Origin: Pseudoalteromonas luteoviolacea
GTDB lineage: Bacteria > Pseudomonadota > Gammaproteobacteria > Enterobacterales > Alteromonadaceae
Direction of reading: 5' to 3'
Length of the DNA: 64,000 nucleotides
Assembly (NCBI RefSeq): GCF_018100925.1
Contig: NZ_JAGJEH010000002.1
Span: 496,001 to 560,000, forward strand
Shown piece after piece: positions 53,222 to 63,116 of the stretch (position 1 is the stretch's first letter; each line of letters starts with the position of its first letter). The notes beneath the pieces were generated by a model. That model had not been told where the DNA came from. It did no database searches and saw nothing but the letters and a program-made list of their open reading frames with translations. The position numbers and the translations under genes are program-made.

Positions 53222-55165
53222 TTATAGTTTTTCTACCTTTACATCTATCCATGCGTTTGCAGAGTCTTCTTGACCACCTCGCGCAATTGGTGTGATTTTG
53301 AAACCATTCCAAGGGTCAGTAAAGCTCTTTCCAATAGCTAGCTCAGCGTCCGTTTCGTCTTCTTGCGCCCAACGAGAGTTGTCTTTTGAATTGGGGGTCA
53401 TATCTAAAAGTGCTGAACGGTGATTCCAGAACGAAGGTAAAGGTTCATTTTCCATATAGCCTTTGATATTGACCAGTACACCATTTTTTGTATTGGTATT
53501 ATATCTATCATTTGTTGTACGGTACTCAAGCCAGTATGTGTAATCGCCATTACCAGACATCAAGCGCAGCCCAATATTGCCAGGCGCATTTGTGCCATTT
53601 GCCGTACCATGGTCAAAGGCGTAAATACGATATGTACCAGAAGATGTGATCAGGGGGACTTCTGCATCGGTTAGCCAACCTTTAAAGTAGCTCTTGTACA
53701 TCAGGTTGTACTCTTCAAGCGTATGCGCTCCCATGCCCATCATTGCATGTGGATTACCATAGTTTCGGATCGTATCGTTACCCGAGTTTATGACATGGTT
53801 ACCCGCTTCAACAGACATTGAATGACGCAGCCCCATTGCGTGTCCCATTTCATGCGCTATGGTGCCTGGTTTGTGGTGATATAGTTGGATGAATGGAGGA
53901 CCTGCTTGCGAGTTGATAGTTGATACTTGTGGTGCAGCCATCATGACAAGATTTGCTTCACCAGGGAAGTTCATATCAACACCAGCCTCTGCGATTTTAT
54001 CTGCATAGAGTTGATGCCAAGCTTTGGTGTCGGAATCATACTTTGACTTAGATTCATTAATGTAAATTTCAGGTTTGATCTCCCAAGTTACATTGAATCG
54101 GCCATAGGACTGCTCCGCATAGTACTGCTTAACAGTCTCCATATCGGCATTGATTTGATCCGTTGACCAAGGTAGTGGGGTACCATTAAAGCTAAATGGA
54201 AAAATGATCACATTTACGTGTGAAAACTCGTATGCAACATTACCTGGATCGATAGGACCTGGTTCTTTACGGCAGCTGGTGGCACCGAGGTCAGCGACTA
54301 TGGTGGCACCTTTAAAGAGACCCCGCATCACTATGTTAGTCCAATATTTTGTTGGATTGGAGATGACAACACACTCAGTATTGCCAATGTGCTTTGAGCG
54401 TATACTGTCGTCGCCGGGGCGAGGGTAGCCACCTTCTCCGTTGCGTGCTTCCAAGGTCAAGTTACCCTGGCCATAGGATGTGGTGATCGCAACACTGCCA
54501 GCAGTATCAGCTCCGGGAACTGAGAAGCTTTGAAACTGAGACGAAGATTTAACGCATACGGGGACACCATCTACGAGTGCCGACTGATCTGTTGGCGTTT
54601 GACTTAGACAAGTATTTTCAAGTTGTGTTGTGTCACGCTTTTTGATGATCACAGAGTAGTCTTCAACTTCACCTGAATTAAAGTTCTCACAGGCATTTGC
54701 AACGGGTGAATTGTACTTCATTGCAATTCGCATTCGTGACGTTACGCCTTCTGCTGAAGCTGGGATATCCAAGGTTGTTGTTAGTGCCGATCGGCCGTTA
54801 CCTGAACCAACCAACTCATCAATATCACTAAAGTCTCCATCATTGTTGAGATCAATATATACACTCCAATACTCGGTATAAGCGTTGTTGACGAATCCCG
54901 GGGTTAGGGTGATTTGATTTTGTCCAACGCTAAGCTCAGCCGTAAGGTTTGTATAGTCAGTGTATGCTGACTGACCAGATGAGGTGTTGTTTATTCCTCC
55001 AGCTGATACTCCTGCGATATGCTCATAGTTACCACCTCCTGAGCTGGTGCAATAGCTATTTTGTGGTACTGCGCTTGTGCTTGCGAGTGCGTTACTACAT
55101 ACAAGGGCACTGGGTAATAAACAGGACCCCATTAATAACAATTGTTTTGTACGTTTAATATTCAC
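53222..55165 (-). CDS. Secreted GEVED-zincin metalloprotease (M6/M11-like)
   Basis: The 647-residue product has a signal peptide (LLLMGSCLLPSALVCSNALA), a GEVED domain (about residues 38-178, with EYWSVYIDLNNDGDF and NSGEVEDYSVII), a beta-sandwich of prepeptidase type (about 200-305) and a zincin domain with the zinc motif HEMGHAMGLRH at residues 438-448. This fits the M6/M11 gametolysin-like family. It is likely secreted to degrade proteins. An ATTGTATACAAT palindrome lies about 130 bases upstream. Confidence 0.85.
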   Translation of the reverse strand: MNIKRTKQLLLMGSCLLPSALVCSNALASTSAVPQNSYCTSSGGGNYEHIAGVSAGGINNTSSGQSAYTDYTNLTAELSVGQNQITLTPGFVNNAYTEYWSVYIDLNNDGDFSDIDELVGSGNGRSALTTTLDIPASAEGVTSRMRIAMKYNSPVANACENFNSGEVEDYSVIIKKRDTTQLENTCLSQTPTDQSALVDGVPVCVKSSSQFQSFSVPGADTAGSVAITTSYGQGNLTLEARNGEGGYPRPGDDSIRSKHIGNTECVVISNPTKYWTNIVMRGLFKGATIVADLGATSCRKEPGPIDPGNVAYEFSHVNVIIFPFSFNGTPLPWSTDQINADMETVKQYYAEQSYGRFNVTWEIKPEIYINESKSKYDSDTKAWHQLYADKIAEAGVDMNFPGEANLVMMAAPQVSTINSQAGPPFIQLYHHKPGTIAHEMGHAMGLRHSMSVEAGNHVINSGNDTIRNYGNPHAMMGMGAHTLEEYNLMYKSYFKGWLTDAEVPLITSSGTYRIYAFDHGTANGTNAPGNIGLRLMSGNGDYTYWLEYRTTNDRYNTNTKNGVLVNIKGYMENEPLPSFWNHRSALLDMTPNSKDNSRWAQEDETDAELAIGKSFTDPWNGFKITPIARGGQEDSANAWIDVKVEKL

Positions 55166-55237
55166 TTTACATGTTCTCCAAATTGTGAGTAGGCATACCC
55201 GAAGGTATTTATCTCATGGTAAAAAGGCTAAAAAAGT

Positions 55238-55306
55238 CACAAATAATTAATTAAATTATTGTGTTCCTTTAACAGTCTTCTGGATTTAGTGTATATTGTA
55301 TACAAT
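55238..55306. promoter_or_regulatory. Palindromes upstream of metalloprotease
   Basis: An AT-rich imperfect palindrome (CACAAATAATTAATTAAATT and on) at 55238-55263 is followed by the perfect 12-base palindrome ATTGTATACAAT at 55295-55306. A related ATACAATCTATTGTAT is found upstream of the gene ending at 58660. Confidence 0.4.
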
Positions 55307-55786
55307 AGTTGTAAAGGTGAAATTATCTCATGATTATCTAAAATGGGTAAATTTTCACTTGTAAGGTATTGATTTATAATGGGGTTGTGTGGTTAAGGAT
55401 TGTTTTTGTATATCAATATGACTCTTTGGAATATTGGAATAATATTTCCCATTGATTGTTTTTAATGCAGGCAGCCTTAATTTCATTGCTGGAAGTGTAA
55501 CTCACAGCAAATATGGTAGTTACAGAATGTGGCGCAACTTCCCATTATTAAAAGTAATATAAATTTTGCTCAGGTATTTTTTGCAGAACAAACTTAGTAA
55601 AAACCAAACAATAATATTGCGTAATATAACTGGTGATTTTTGAGTTATTTGACGGTGCCGATTGACTGGTATAGTCGCGTTTTATGATTTTTTGAGTATG
55701 AAAATTAATCAATTTTGGATGGTTGAATTCAGCCGCTGTTCAGCGTTTACTATTAGCTCAATTTTTCAAAAAAAGGAAATGATAAA

Positions 55787-56035
55787 GTGAAAACTCTACT
55801 TATTGGTGTAACAATTGCGCTAGCTTCGGCTGTCTCTGCTATTTCAACTGCGAACGCGGCGGGCTCTCCATTTACCGTTTGTAAATATAAAATGACCCAA
55901 GGTGCACCTGACTATGTTAGGCCTCCTGGTTCAGATTACGCGACTAAATACTTATCAGGACACGTATCTTGCCCATCTACACATGTGGGCGGTTGGGGGA
56001 TCTACGCTCTAATTTCGCAAAGACACGTAAACTAA
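55787..56035 (+). CDS. Small secreted protein with two Cys
   Basis: The 82-residue product starts at a GTG with AAGGAAAT ahead. It has a signal peptide (VTIALASAVSAISTANA) and a 57-residue mature part with Cys near residues 32 and 60 (FTVCKYKM; GHVSCPSTHVGG), likely one disulfide. No family is recognised. The gene stands alone with a 600-base AT-rich upstream region; it could be a signalling or defence peptide, but nothing confirms this. Confidence 0.6.
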   Translation: MKTLLIGVTIALASAVSAISTANAAGSPFTVCKYKMTQGAPDYVRPPGSDYATKYLSGHVSCPSTHVGGWGIYALISQRHVN

Positions 56036-56046
56036 GTATTGCTGTT

Positions 56047-56073
56047 AAATAAACTTGTTTAAGTAGTTTATTT
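56047..56073 (+). terminator. Weak hairpin after small secreted gene
   Basis: AAATAAACT and AGTTTATTT pair exactly over nine AT-rich bases, 12 bases after the stop. The rest of 56036-56618 has no gene and no other clear signal. Confidence 0.4.
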
Positions 56074-56618
56074 GAACGCATAAAAAGCGATGGGAGACTG
56101 ATATATTTAGTTTCCCTCTATTGCTTATAAGGCAAACTTTACTGTTTTTTATAGTATATTGTATCCTGACTTGATTTTGTATTGTTGCGTTTTTTGACTG
56201 TGAATATTTGAACACTCGATTTAAAGCCTATCGCCATATAACTTACTAAGTAGAGAGGTAAATTAAGTCGATTAGATGCATTAAATTTGCACAAAGGTAT
56301 TTGGATACATATGGCTAGTATGACTAAGCGCCCTTTTTTCCAGCCGAACTGATATGGCATAGGTATCTCATCAAAAAATAATTAATCACTACATAAACGC
56401 AATTGGGCTGCGTTGTAGTTGTTTGGCCGGCACTTCGGTATAACACCTTGTTTTAAAACACATAGACATTAATTCACTATTATGGTCCACTTCAAATCCC
56501 TTTTCACATTTGTTTCACGTCGCTGATCAGATACTTGTAGCACAGTGTTAGTCCTTACATTTATTGAGACGTTCGATGCGAATGTCATAATTGGTATGAA
56601 ATTAATCAGGGAGAATAA

Positions 56619-58448
56619 GTGAAAAACATAATAACAACCCTCCAACTTGTAATTACTTTGTGCGTTGTCGTGACTTCCAGCTTGAGCTCAGTGTATGCGG
56701 CAAGCAATAATGATGTAGTGTCTGGCATTGATCAGAAATTAGAACAGGTATTAGCAGAGCAGCAATTAGATGGCATAATTTGGACCATGGTAGATGGTGG
56801 CCGCAACGTGACAGGCGCACGGGGGGTGAGCGATGCTCAAAGCCAAAATGCAATGACTGACCTGCATAAAATGTACGTAGGATCAGTGACAAAAGCTGTG
56901 TTGGCTGTGGGGGTATTGCGTTTAATCACTGAGCAAAAACTAAGTCTCGATACTAGTGTGTCCCAAATCTTACCGGGTATTGAGATCAATAACCCTTGGT
57001 CAAAAACGCACCCTATAACGGTTAGGCATTTACTAACACATACGTCTGGACTTGATGATATTCGTATGCATCAATTGTTGACCACCCAGACCGACCCAAA
57101 TATGCCTTTGGAGTTGGCTTTTAGAGATAGCAGCACCCTTGATGTGAGAAACCAACCAGGACGGCGCTTTTCCTATTCAAATATAGGCTTTACGTTGCTT
57201 GGGATGGTAATTGAAAAAGTGACAGCCGTACGATATGAAGACTATCTACTAAATCACATACTAAGACCACTAGAGATGCACCAAAGCAGTTTTCATTTTG
57301 TTGCAGAAAACGATCTTTTGCTTGCCATGGGACACTATGAAAACCAAGTTAAGCAGACACCTGTCAGTACTGTGCTGCGGCCTGCGGGGCAGTTTGTAAC
57401 GACGGCACCTGATATGGCCAAGTTTCTTCAATTTTTAATGACACAAGATCATGATACAAAATCAAACTTTATTGCTCCGCAGTTACTGGACTTGATGTCA
57501 ACCCCACAAGGAACTGAATCAGTTAAACATGGGCTTAAGATAGGACAGGGGCTAGTCTTATCGGGACGAGACCGTCACGACGTACTTGGTGCGTGTCGCC
57601 CTGGCAGCGCCTATGGTTATAATGCTTATTTATGTATTTTTCCTGAACAAAATAAAGCATATTTTTGGGCTGTTAATACAGATAATGAATCTGCAAATTT
57701 GGATAAACTTAACCAACTTTTTATCGAGCAATTAGATTTGGAACCTGCTGAACTTGTCGAGCCTAACGCGCCAGCGATTCAAACCCCGGAGATTGAAGGC
57801 GTGTATGTGTTAGCACCAAACAAAATGGTTCACTTTGCATTACCTGATTTACTGTTTCATTCGGTATATCTTTCGCAAAATGAGGGGCAATTAACCATTC
57901 AGTCGCTGCAGACGAAAGACAGAGTCTTATTGCCCATAGGTGACGGGATATACAGGGATATAACGCGCCGTACTCCATCACATGCTATTTATGAAGCCCG
58001 CGGTAAGCAATATTTAACGGACGGGTTCAAGACTTACTCTAAAATATCTATTGTGGAGTTTACCTTTTATTGGATCAGTTTGAGCATTGGTTTACTTAGT
58101 TTTGTTTATTTAATGGCCGTCGGCTTGTACAAGTTGATACGACTTAAAACAAGCCAGAATAGAGTATTAGTTTTGCCTGTAATTAATTTTATAGCATTCG
58201 CAGTGCCTATTTACTTACTTGGCCAACAACACTATTTGCAGCTAGGAGACAAAACTCTGGCGAGCTTGTCTTTGTTCGTTTGCAGCGCGCTACTGCCGCT
58301 ATCCGTTTTGACCGCAGCGGCATTATTAATTCGTCAGCGGACTTTCAAAGAAATTAAATATCATTTGATTGCCTTAGTGATGTTTTTTCAGTGGTATTGT
58401 GTGATGTTTTATTGGGACTTTATGCCTATCGCATTGTGGAAAATATAG
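56619..58448 (+). CDS. S12 serine hydrolase with C-terminal membrane domain
   Basis: The 609-residue product starts at a GTG (AGGGAG in front) with a signal peptide (VITLCVVVTSSLSSVYA). The S12 motifs are S89-V-T-K92 in MYVGSVTKAVLAV, Tyr-Ser-Asn in RFSYSNIGFTLL and a degenerate third box near GSAYGYNAY. After about residue 480 there are four hydrophobic spans (TFYWISLSIGLLSFVYLMAV; VLPVINFIAFAVPIYLLG and others). The layout fits a membrane-bound serine hydrolase on the periplasmic side, acting on peptides or esters. Confidence 0.8.
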   Translation: MKNIITTLQLVITLCVVVTSSLSSVYAASNNDVVSGIDQKLEQVLAEQQLDGIIWTMVDGGRNVTGARGVSDAQSQNAMTDLHKMYVGSVTKAVLAVGVLRLITEQKLSLDTSVSQILPGIEINNPWSKTHPITVRHLLTHTSGLDDIRMHQLLTTQTDPNMPLELAFRDSSTLDVRNQPGRRFSYSNIGFTLLGMVIEKVTAVRYEDYLLNHILRPLEMHQSSFHFVAENDLLLAMGHYENQVKQTPVSTVLRPAGQFVTTAPDMAKFLQFLMTQDHDTKSNFIAPQLLDLMSTPQGTESVKHGLKIGQGLVLSGRDRHDVLGACRPGSAYGYNAYLCIFPEQNKAYFWAVNTDNESANLDKLNQLFIEQLDLEPAELVEPNAPAIQTPEIEGVYVLAPNKMVHFALPDLLFHSVYLSQNEGQLTIQSLQTKDRVLLPIGDGIYRDITRRTPSHAIYEARGKQYLTDGFKTYSKISIVEFTFYWISLSIGLLSFVYLMAVGLYKLIRLKTSQNRVLVLPVINFIAFAVPIYLLGQQHYLQLGDKTLASLSLFVCSALLPLSVLTAAALLIRQRTFKEIKYHLIALVMFFQWYCVMFYWDFMPIALWKI

Positions 58449-58601
58449 ATTTCCATTGAGGGGGAGCATAGATGCGTATAGCTTGAAGTCAGGTGAATAT
58501 GCTGCAAGTGCGATGCACTTTATTGACTCGTCATGCATATAGAGAAGAATGACATTTATATTGAAAATTTGCTTGTAAATGTTGCGCCAAATTAAGTTAA
58601 A

Positions 58602-58624
58602 AAAGGGTCTGGTTTTGACCCTTT
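58602..58624. terminator. Bidirectional terminator hairpin
   Basis: AAAGGGTC and GACCCTTT pair around TGGTTTT between the + strand S12 gene and the minus-strand secreted protein gene. Confidence 0.6.
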
Positions 58625-58659
58625 GGTACATGGTAAGTATGAATAAAAATTTTTAAGCC

Positions 58660-60489
58660 TTAGTTGCTTGTTCTATCACTTAAACAAGCACTATTAGGTC
58701 GCTCGGATATACGTCGCCATACACCCCAAGGGTCCACACTAAATGCTTTGCTTGGCGCATTACCGCCAACGATGTACCACTCATTGCGATATTCATGGCA
58801 ATCGATGGCATCAATGACAATCTGCCCAGGTTGGCTATATAGTTGGCTTGGATCCCAATATCCATCTTTCACTGGTGGCGGGGGAGTGTGAGGCCCGTGT
58901 TCGAAGGCACATAAATTGTCTTCAAATTTGAGTTTAAGTTGTGCACTAAGAGAGACATAGGTTTCATCAGTACTTGCTTTAAGTGCTGCCAATGCGGTAT
59001 TTGCCTCATCGGTACAATCATACGCTCCATCACTTGCTTTTAATTGGGTAAATTGACCATTGATATCAACGGCAATGCGATTTTGTGCTAACACAAATTC
59101 GTTTACATCAGCCTGATTGGCTTCGTTATTTGCAACGACCAATGCGGTTTGTTGAGTGTAGTTATACAGGTAGAATTGCTTCTTGCCTTGTTCATCATAT
59201 GGACCACCTTCACCTAACTCATAGATAGGCAGCTTTACCATAATTTGCTCCAAGACCTGACCAAATTGCGTTTGGTATGAAATTGTATCGTTGCTTTGTA
59301 AGTCATTAAAAACCGATTGTGCAGCAACTTTAGCTTTGTCGATAACAGACTCCGAATAGAACCCGTAATTTTGTAATAAAGTTAAATAATTAGAGATATC
59401 TGTCCAAGTTAATTGAACTTCATAGGTACTCCCTTGAGCTGCTGCTTGTGACAAAGTGTTGGTTACATCAGGGATCTGCCTGATGTAGCGTGCACCAAAA
59501 TCATTTTGTTTCTGAAAACACGTCCAATCATCTTCTAAGTCCTCTGTGATTGAGACGCAGTGATCAAACACTTCTTGAGAGCGTAATATCTGATCTTTTG
59601 CAGCATAAGGCCCACGGTTATACATAAAAGACATCAGCATAGTAAGCGCGTCGGGGTCTTTTGACTGCTGCAGAAACAAATGCATAGAATCCTGAGAAAG
59701 GTCGGAACCCTGATTCCACGGTAACGAGCCGCTGACTATTGCAAGTGCTGAACCGTTGTAAAATCCGCTACTCAAAGAAGAACCTAAAATATTTCTCGCG
59801 GGTCCGGTGTGGGAGCTAAGCACCGTTTTAGGGTCGAGGTTCTTAAATGGCAGTGGAAATCCGCCTCCAACTACACCTTGTAGCTCCGCCCAAGCACTGC
59901 CGGGGTACTCTATTTGAAGTACGCCATCATCTTCGTCTACTCCAGCTGGTAAATCTTTACCAAGAGAACTTTCTTGCAAGCCTTTTGAGACAAAATAATT
60001 TGGGTTCATTTGGCGCTCGAAGTAATCGCCAAAGCGCTCTCCTGTCGCGAAAGGTTTGCTCAAGTCGAAAGTACCATCGGCACCTTTGCGCAAGCCGTAT
60101 TGCATTTGAATACGGCTTGATGCGCTGGCATGTGCAAATGCGATGGCCCACAATTTGTGCTCAACAATTGTATTGGATGAAGCTGAACCTCTGACACTCA
60201 AATTGATTTCATTAGGGAATTCTGTTTGCCAATCTATGTGGTAAAACTGCCCCGGCTTGTTGCATCCCTCTCTATCGATATCGTAGCCGCCATCAGGTGT
60301 TTCGATGATTTCGCAGTGATAATTAACCGTTACCTTGTCTGCAAGTAAAATTCGGTAATCTGTAGCACCTTGATATGTCGGTAATAATTGACGGTATTGT
60401 GCTTCATTAATCGTTTGTATTGCACCGGCTTGGCTACACAGGCCACACAGGACGGCTACATAAATGGCCTTTATTGAAAGCTTTTTCAT
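58660..60489 (-). CDS. Large secreted protein, possible lysozyme-like domain
   Basis: The 609-residue product has a signal peptide (IYVAVLCGLCSQAGA). The segment SKGLQESSLGKD followed by DEDDGVLQIEYPGSAW (E173; residues 168-200) is close to the catalytic Glu and GxMQI-type blocks of lytic transglycosylase folds. The C-terminal 60 residues (YWDPSQLYSQPGQIVIDAID and APSKAFSVDPWGVWRRI) have Trp/Tyr spacing like a small carbohydrate-binding module. A peptidoglycan or chitin-related role is possible, but no family is certain. Confidence 0.55.
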   Translation of the reverse strand: MKKLSIKAIYVAVLCGLCSQAGAIQTINEAQYRQLLPTYQGATDYRILLADKVTVNYHCEIIETPDGGYDIDREGCNKPGQFYHIDWQTEFPNEINLSVRGSASSNTIVEHKLWAIAFAHASASSRIQMQYGLRKGADGTFDLSKPFATGERFGDYFERQMNPNYFVSKGLQESSLGKDLPAGVDEDDGVLQIEYPGSAWAELQGVVGGGFPLPFKNLDPKTVLSSHTGPARNILGSSLSSGFYNGSALAIVSGSLPWNQGSDLSQDSMHLFLQQSKDPDALTMLMSFMYNRGPYAAKDQILRSQEVFDHCVSITEDLEDDWTCFQKQNDFGARYIRQIPDVTNTLSQAAAQGSTYEVQLTWTDISNYLTLLQNYGFYSESVIDKAKVAAQSVFNDLQSNDTISYQTQFGQVLEQIMVKLPIYELGEGGPYDEQGKKQFYLYNYTQQTALVVANNEANQADVNEFVLAQNRIAVDINGQFTQLKASDGAYDCTDEANTALAALKASTDETYVSLSAQLKLKFEDNLCAFEHGPHTPPPPVKDGYWDPSQLYSQPGQIVIDAIDCHEYRNEWYIVGGNAPSKAFSVDPWGVWRRISERPNSACLSDRTSN

Positions 60490-60549
60490 AATGTTTTGCT
60501 CTTTTCATGTTGTATTTTGAAAGTTTTGACATCGCTGTCAATATAAAAT

Positions 60550-60565
60550 ATACAATCTATTGTAT
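60550..60565. promoter_or_regulatory. ATACAAT-CT-ATTGTAT inverted repeat
   Basis: A perfect seven-base inverted repeat lies 61 bases upstream of the minus-strand secreted protein. The half-site matches that in ATTGTATACAAT upstream of the metalloprotease at 55295. The rest of 60490-60922 is non-coding, with no other signal. Confidence 0.4.
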
Positions 60566-60922
60566 GAAAAACAAGCTGGAATATGTTTTCAAAATAAAGC
60601 GGGTGGTTATTTTTGGTCTTATCGCTTGTTTGAAATGGCGCAAGATAGATGCCTGTAGTCTTGGCTATGTATATAAAATTGTTATTTAAATGGCACTTTT
60701 TGGATGGCTTATTCAACACTATACTTACTGTTTGGCTTTAGGTAGTAAGTTGTACAACCAGAACCTTTAATACCTCACAGTTTTCATTTTAGCCGCAAGA
60801 TGCAGATCACTATCTTTGATGACTCCACAACGATTATCATAATAAGAGTGCCTTGATAAGGCTTGACAAAAAAGCTCAAACACCAAATCATTGTTTAACT
60901 TTTGTTTTCCTAAAATAGAACC

Positions 60923-61726
60923 ATGACATCTTCAAACACTTTTATGTCAAGATTGACCGCTTTAGTAGAGGCTAAGTCATTTCAAAACTTTTTAATTGCA
61001 GTGATTTTATTTAATGCTGTGACGTTGGGGTTGGAAACTACTCAGTTCGGCAAGGACAACGCAGGGTTACTGCATAAAATTGACTTTGTTATCTTAATAA
61101 TATTTACCATAGAACTGATTTTGAAGCTGATTGTTTATCGTTTCAAGTTCTTCAAATCCGGTTGGAACTGTTTTGATTTCATCATAGTTGCAATTTCCTG
61201 GGTGCCAGCGGGTGGTGCGCTATCAGTGCTACGTGCATTCAGAATCTTACGAGTGTTGAGACTCTTTTCAGTTGTGCCTCAGATGCGCCGAGTTATCGGG
61301 GCTTTAGGTCATTCATTACCAGGAATGGCTTCTGTCATTGGGGTGTTGGGAATTGTGTTCTATGTGTCAGCAGTATTGACGACTAAATTATTTGGTCAAC
61401 ATCCAGATCCAAATATGCAGGAGTGGTTTGGTAGTATTGGCGCATCTGCTTACACCTTATTCCAAGTGATGACGCTAGAGAGTTGGTCAATGGGTATAGT
61501 AAGACCAACTATGGAGCTATTCCCACAGTCTTGGCTCTTCTTTGTTCCTTTTATCATTATCACCAGTTTTGCCGTTTTGAACTTATTCATCGGTATTATT
61601 GTAGATGCAATGCAGATTATGCATGAAGAAGAGGGCGGAGCAGAGCCCGGTGTCGCATCAAAAGAAGATATATTGCGTGTTGAGGCAAAGTTGGATGAGC
61701 TTCTAAAGCAGAACGAACGCGACTGA
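60923..61726 (+). CDS. Bacterial voltage-gated sodium channel (NaChBac family)
   Basis: The 267-residue membrane protein has six spans. S4 carries Arg at 104, 107, 110 and 113 (SVLRAFRILRVLRLFSVVPQ). The selectivity filter is TLESWSM at residues 184-190, the NavAb-type signature for sodium. After S6 (VLNLFIGIIVDAMQIMHEEE) comes a C-terminal coiled coil (KEDILRVEAKLDELLKQ). It forms tetramers and lets sodium in on depolarisation, in marine bacteria linked to motility and pH or salt adaptation. A single gene. Confidence 0.95.
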   Translation: MTSSNTFMSRLTALVEAKSFQNFLIAVILFNAVTLGLETTQFGKDNAGLLHKIDFVILIIFTIELILKLIVYRFKFFKSGWNCFDFIIVAISWVPAGGALSVLRAFRILRVLRLFSVVPQMRRVIGALGHSLPGMASVIGVLGIVFYVSAVLTTKLFGQHPDPNMQEWFGSIGASAYTLFQVMTLESWSMGIVRPTMELFPQSWLFFVPFIIITSFAVLNLFIGIIVDAMQIMHEEEGGAEPGVASKEDILRVEAKLDELLKQNERD

Positions 61727-61777
61727 ATTCATTTTGCATTTTCGTGATGAATTCTTTTTGGCTTTCTCAAAGTCATG

Positions 61778-61802
61778 GGTGATGCGAATGAAACGCATCA
61801 CC
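61778..61802. terminator. Hairpin between convergent genes
   Basis: GGTGATGCG and CGCATCACC pair over nine bases around a 7-base loop between the channel and the amidohydrolase genes. Confidence 0.55.
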
Positions 61803-61811
61803 TCACTAGGC

Positions 61812-63116
61812 CTATCTATTTTTTGAATGTGTCATGTAATCCAAAGTAAATTCAGTTAAGGCACGTGTTCCGAGTTTAAAAGCGGACTCATCAGCAAAAA
61901 AATAAGGAGAGTGGTTGCTAGCTGCGTCCTTTGGATCTGTGCCTTTTGGTGTTCCCCCTAAAAAGACAAACAAACCGGGCACTTCCATCGCGTAAAATGA
62001 GAAGTCTTCTGCTCCGGTTACTTTTGGCATTTCAATCATGCCCTGTTTACCGACCACTTTACTAAGAGAAGGCAGCATTTGTTTTGTCAGTGCGGGGTCA
62101 TTGACCGTCACTGGATAGCCCTCGTAAATGCTTACCTCAGCTTCGTTGCCAGAAGCGCGAGCAATATGCTCGGCGGTATGTTTAATTTTATCAAAGATCT
62201 GTGCTCTGTTGTCCATGTCAAAGTTACGAATCGTGCCGACCATATTGACTTCTTCTGGAATAATATTGTTGCGTACACCGCCAGATATCTTGCCAAATGA
62301 GACGATAGCAGGCTCTTTGGTGATATTGATTTGACGACTTACAATGTGATTAACGCCTGACACAATTTGTGCGGCAGCAGCGATTGGATCTGCGCCGGCC
62401 CAAGGTGTAGAGCCATGAGTTTGTTCACCTTTTACGCTAATTTCAAACCTATCTGCGCTCGCCATTGTTGGGCCACTTCGATAGCCAATCTGGCCTACAT
62501 TTAACTTTGATGTGATGTGCAAACCAAACGCGACATCTGGTTTGTATTTTTTAAAGATCCCTTCTTTAAGCATCAGTTCAGCACCGCCTTCTTCACCTTC
62601 TGGCGCACCTTCTTCTGCTGGCTGAAAAACAAACATGACATTGCCGGCAAGTTCGTCGCGCATACCTGCAAGCACCTCGGCAGCGCCCATAAGCATAGCT
62701 ACGTGAGTGTCGTGACCACAAGCATGCATAATACCGACATCAACACCTCGGTAATTGGTGGTTTTGGTTGATTTGAAAGGAAGGTTGGTCTTTTCTGTAA
62801 CCGGTAACGCATCCATATCAGCGCGTAACATCACTGTGGGGCCGGGTTTGGCACCTTTTAACATGCCTACAACACCCGTATAAGCTACCCCTGTTTCGAC
62901 TTCCATACCTAGGTTTTTTAGGTGCTCTGAAACCAGTGCCGCGGTGCGTACTTCTCGGTTCCCAAGCTCAGGGTTTTGATGTATATCTCTACGCCACTCT
63001 ATGACTTTAGATTCAACCTGTTTTAGTAAGGTGGATTGATCTGTCGACGCATGAGCTGGCACGTTTAGCCCACCTAGTAGTATGGCAAGACTAAGGTTTT
63101 TTGTTATGTTTTTCAT
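61812..63116 (-). CDS. Exported M20D-family amidohydrolase
   Basis: The 434-residue product starts at the second Met of the long frame, since AGAAAGGAT precedes it. It has a signal peptide (LAILLGGLNVPAHA) and the M20D hallmarks: WRRDIHQNPELGNRE, VMLRADMDALPVTEK, GIMHACGHDTHVAMLMG, QPAEEGAPEGEEGGAE and the late GAEDFSFYA. Metal ligands are in HACGHDTH and the EE pair. Relatives hydrolyse N-acyl amino acids (hippurate, IAA conjugates). Export is unusual for this group but typical of the marine branch. Confidence 0.9.
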   Translation of the reverse strand: MKNITKNLSLAILLGGLNVPAHASTDQSTLLKQVESKVIEWRRDIHQNPELGNREVRTAALVSEHLKNLGMEVETGVAYTGVVGMLKGAKPGPTVMLRADMDALPVTEKTNLPFKSTKTTNYRGVDVGIMHACGHDTHVAMLMGAAEVLAGMRDELAGNVMFVFQPAEEGAPEGEEGGAELMLKEGIFKKYKPDVAFGLHITSKLNVGQIGYRSGPTMASADRFEISVKGEQTHGSTPWAGADPIAAAAQIVSGVNHIVSRQINITKEPAIVSFGKISGGVRNNIIPEEVNMVGTIRNFDMDNRAQIFDKIKHTAEHIARASGNEAEVSIYEGYPVTVNDPALTKQMLPSLSKVVGKQGMIEMPKVTGAEDFSFYAMEVPGLFVFLGGTPKGTDPKDAASNHSPYFFADESAFKLGTRALTEFTLDYMTHSKNR

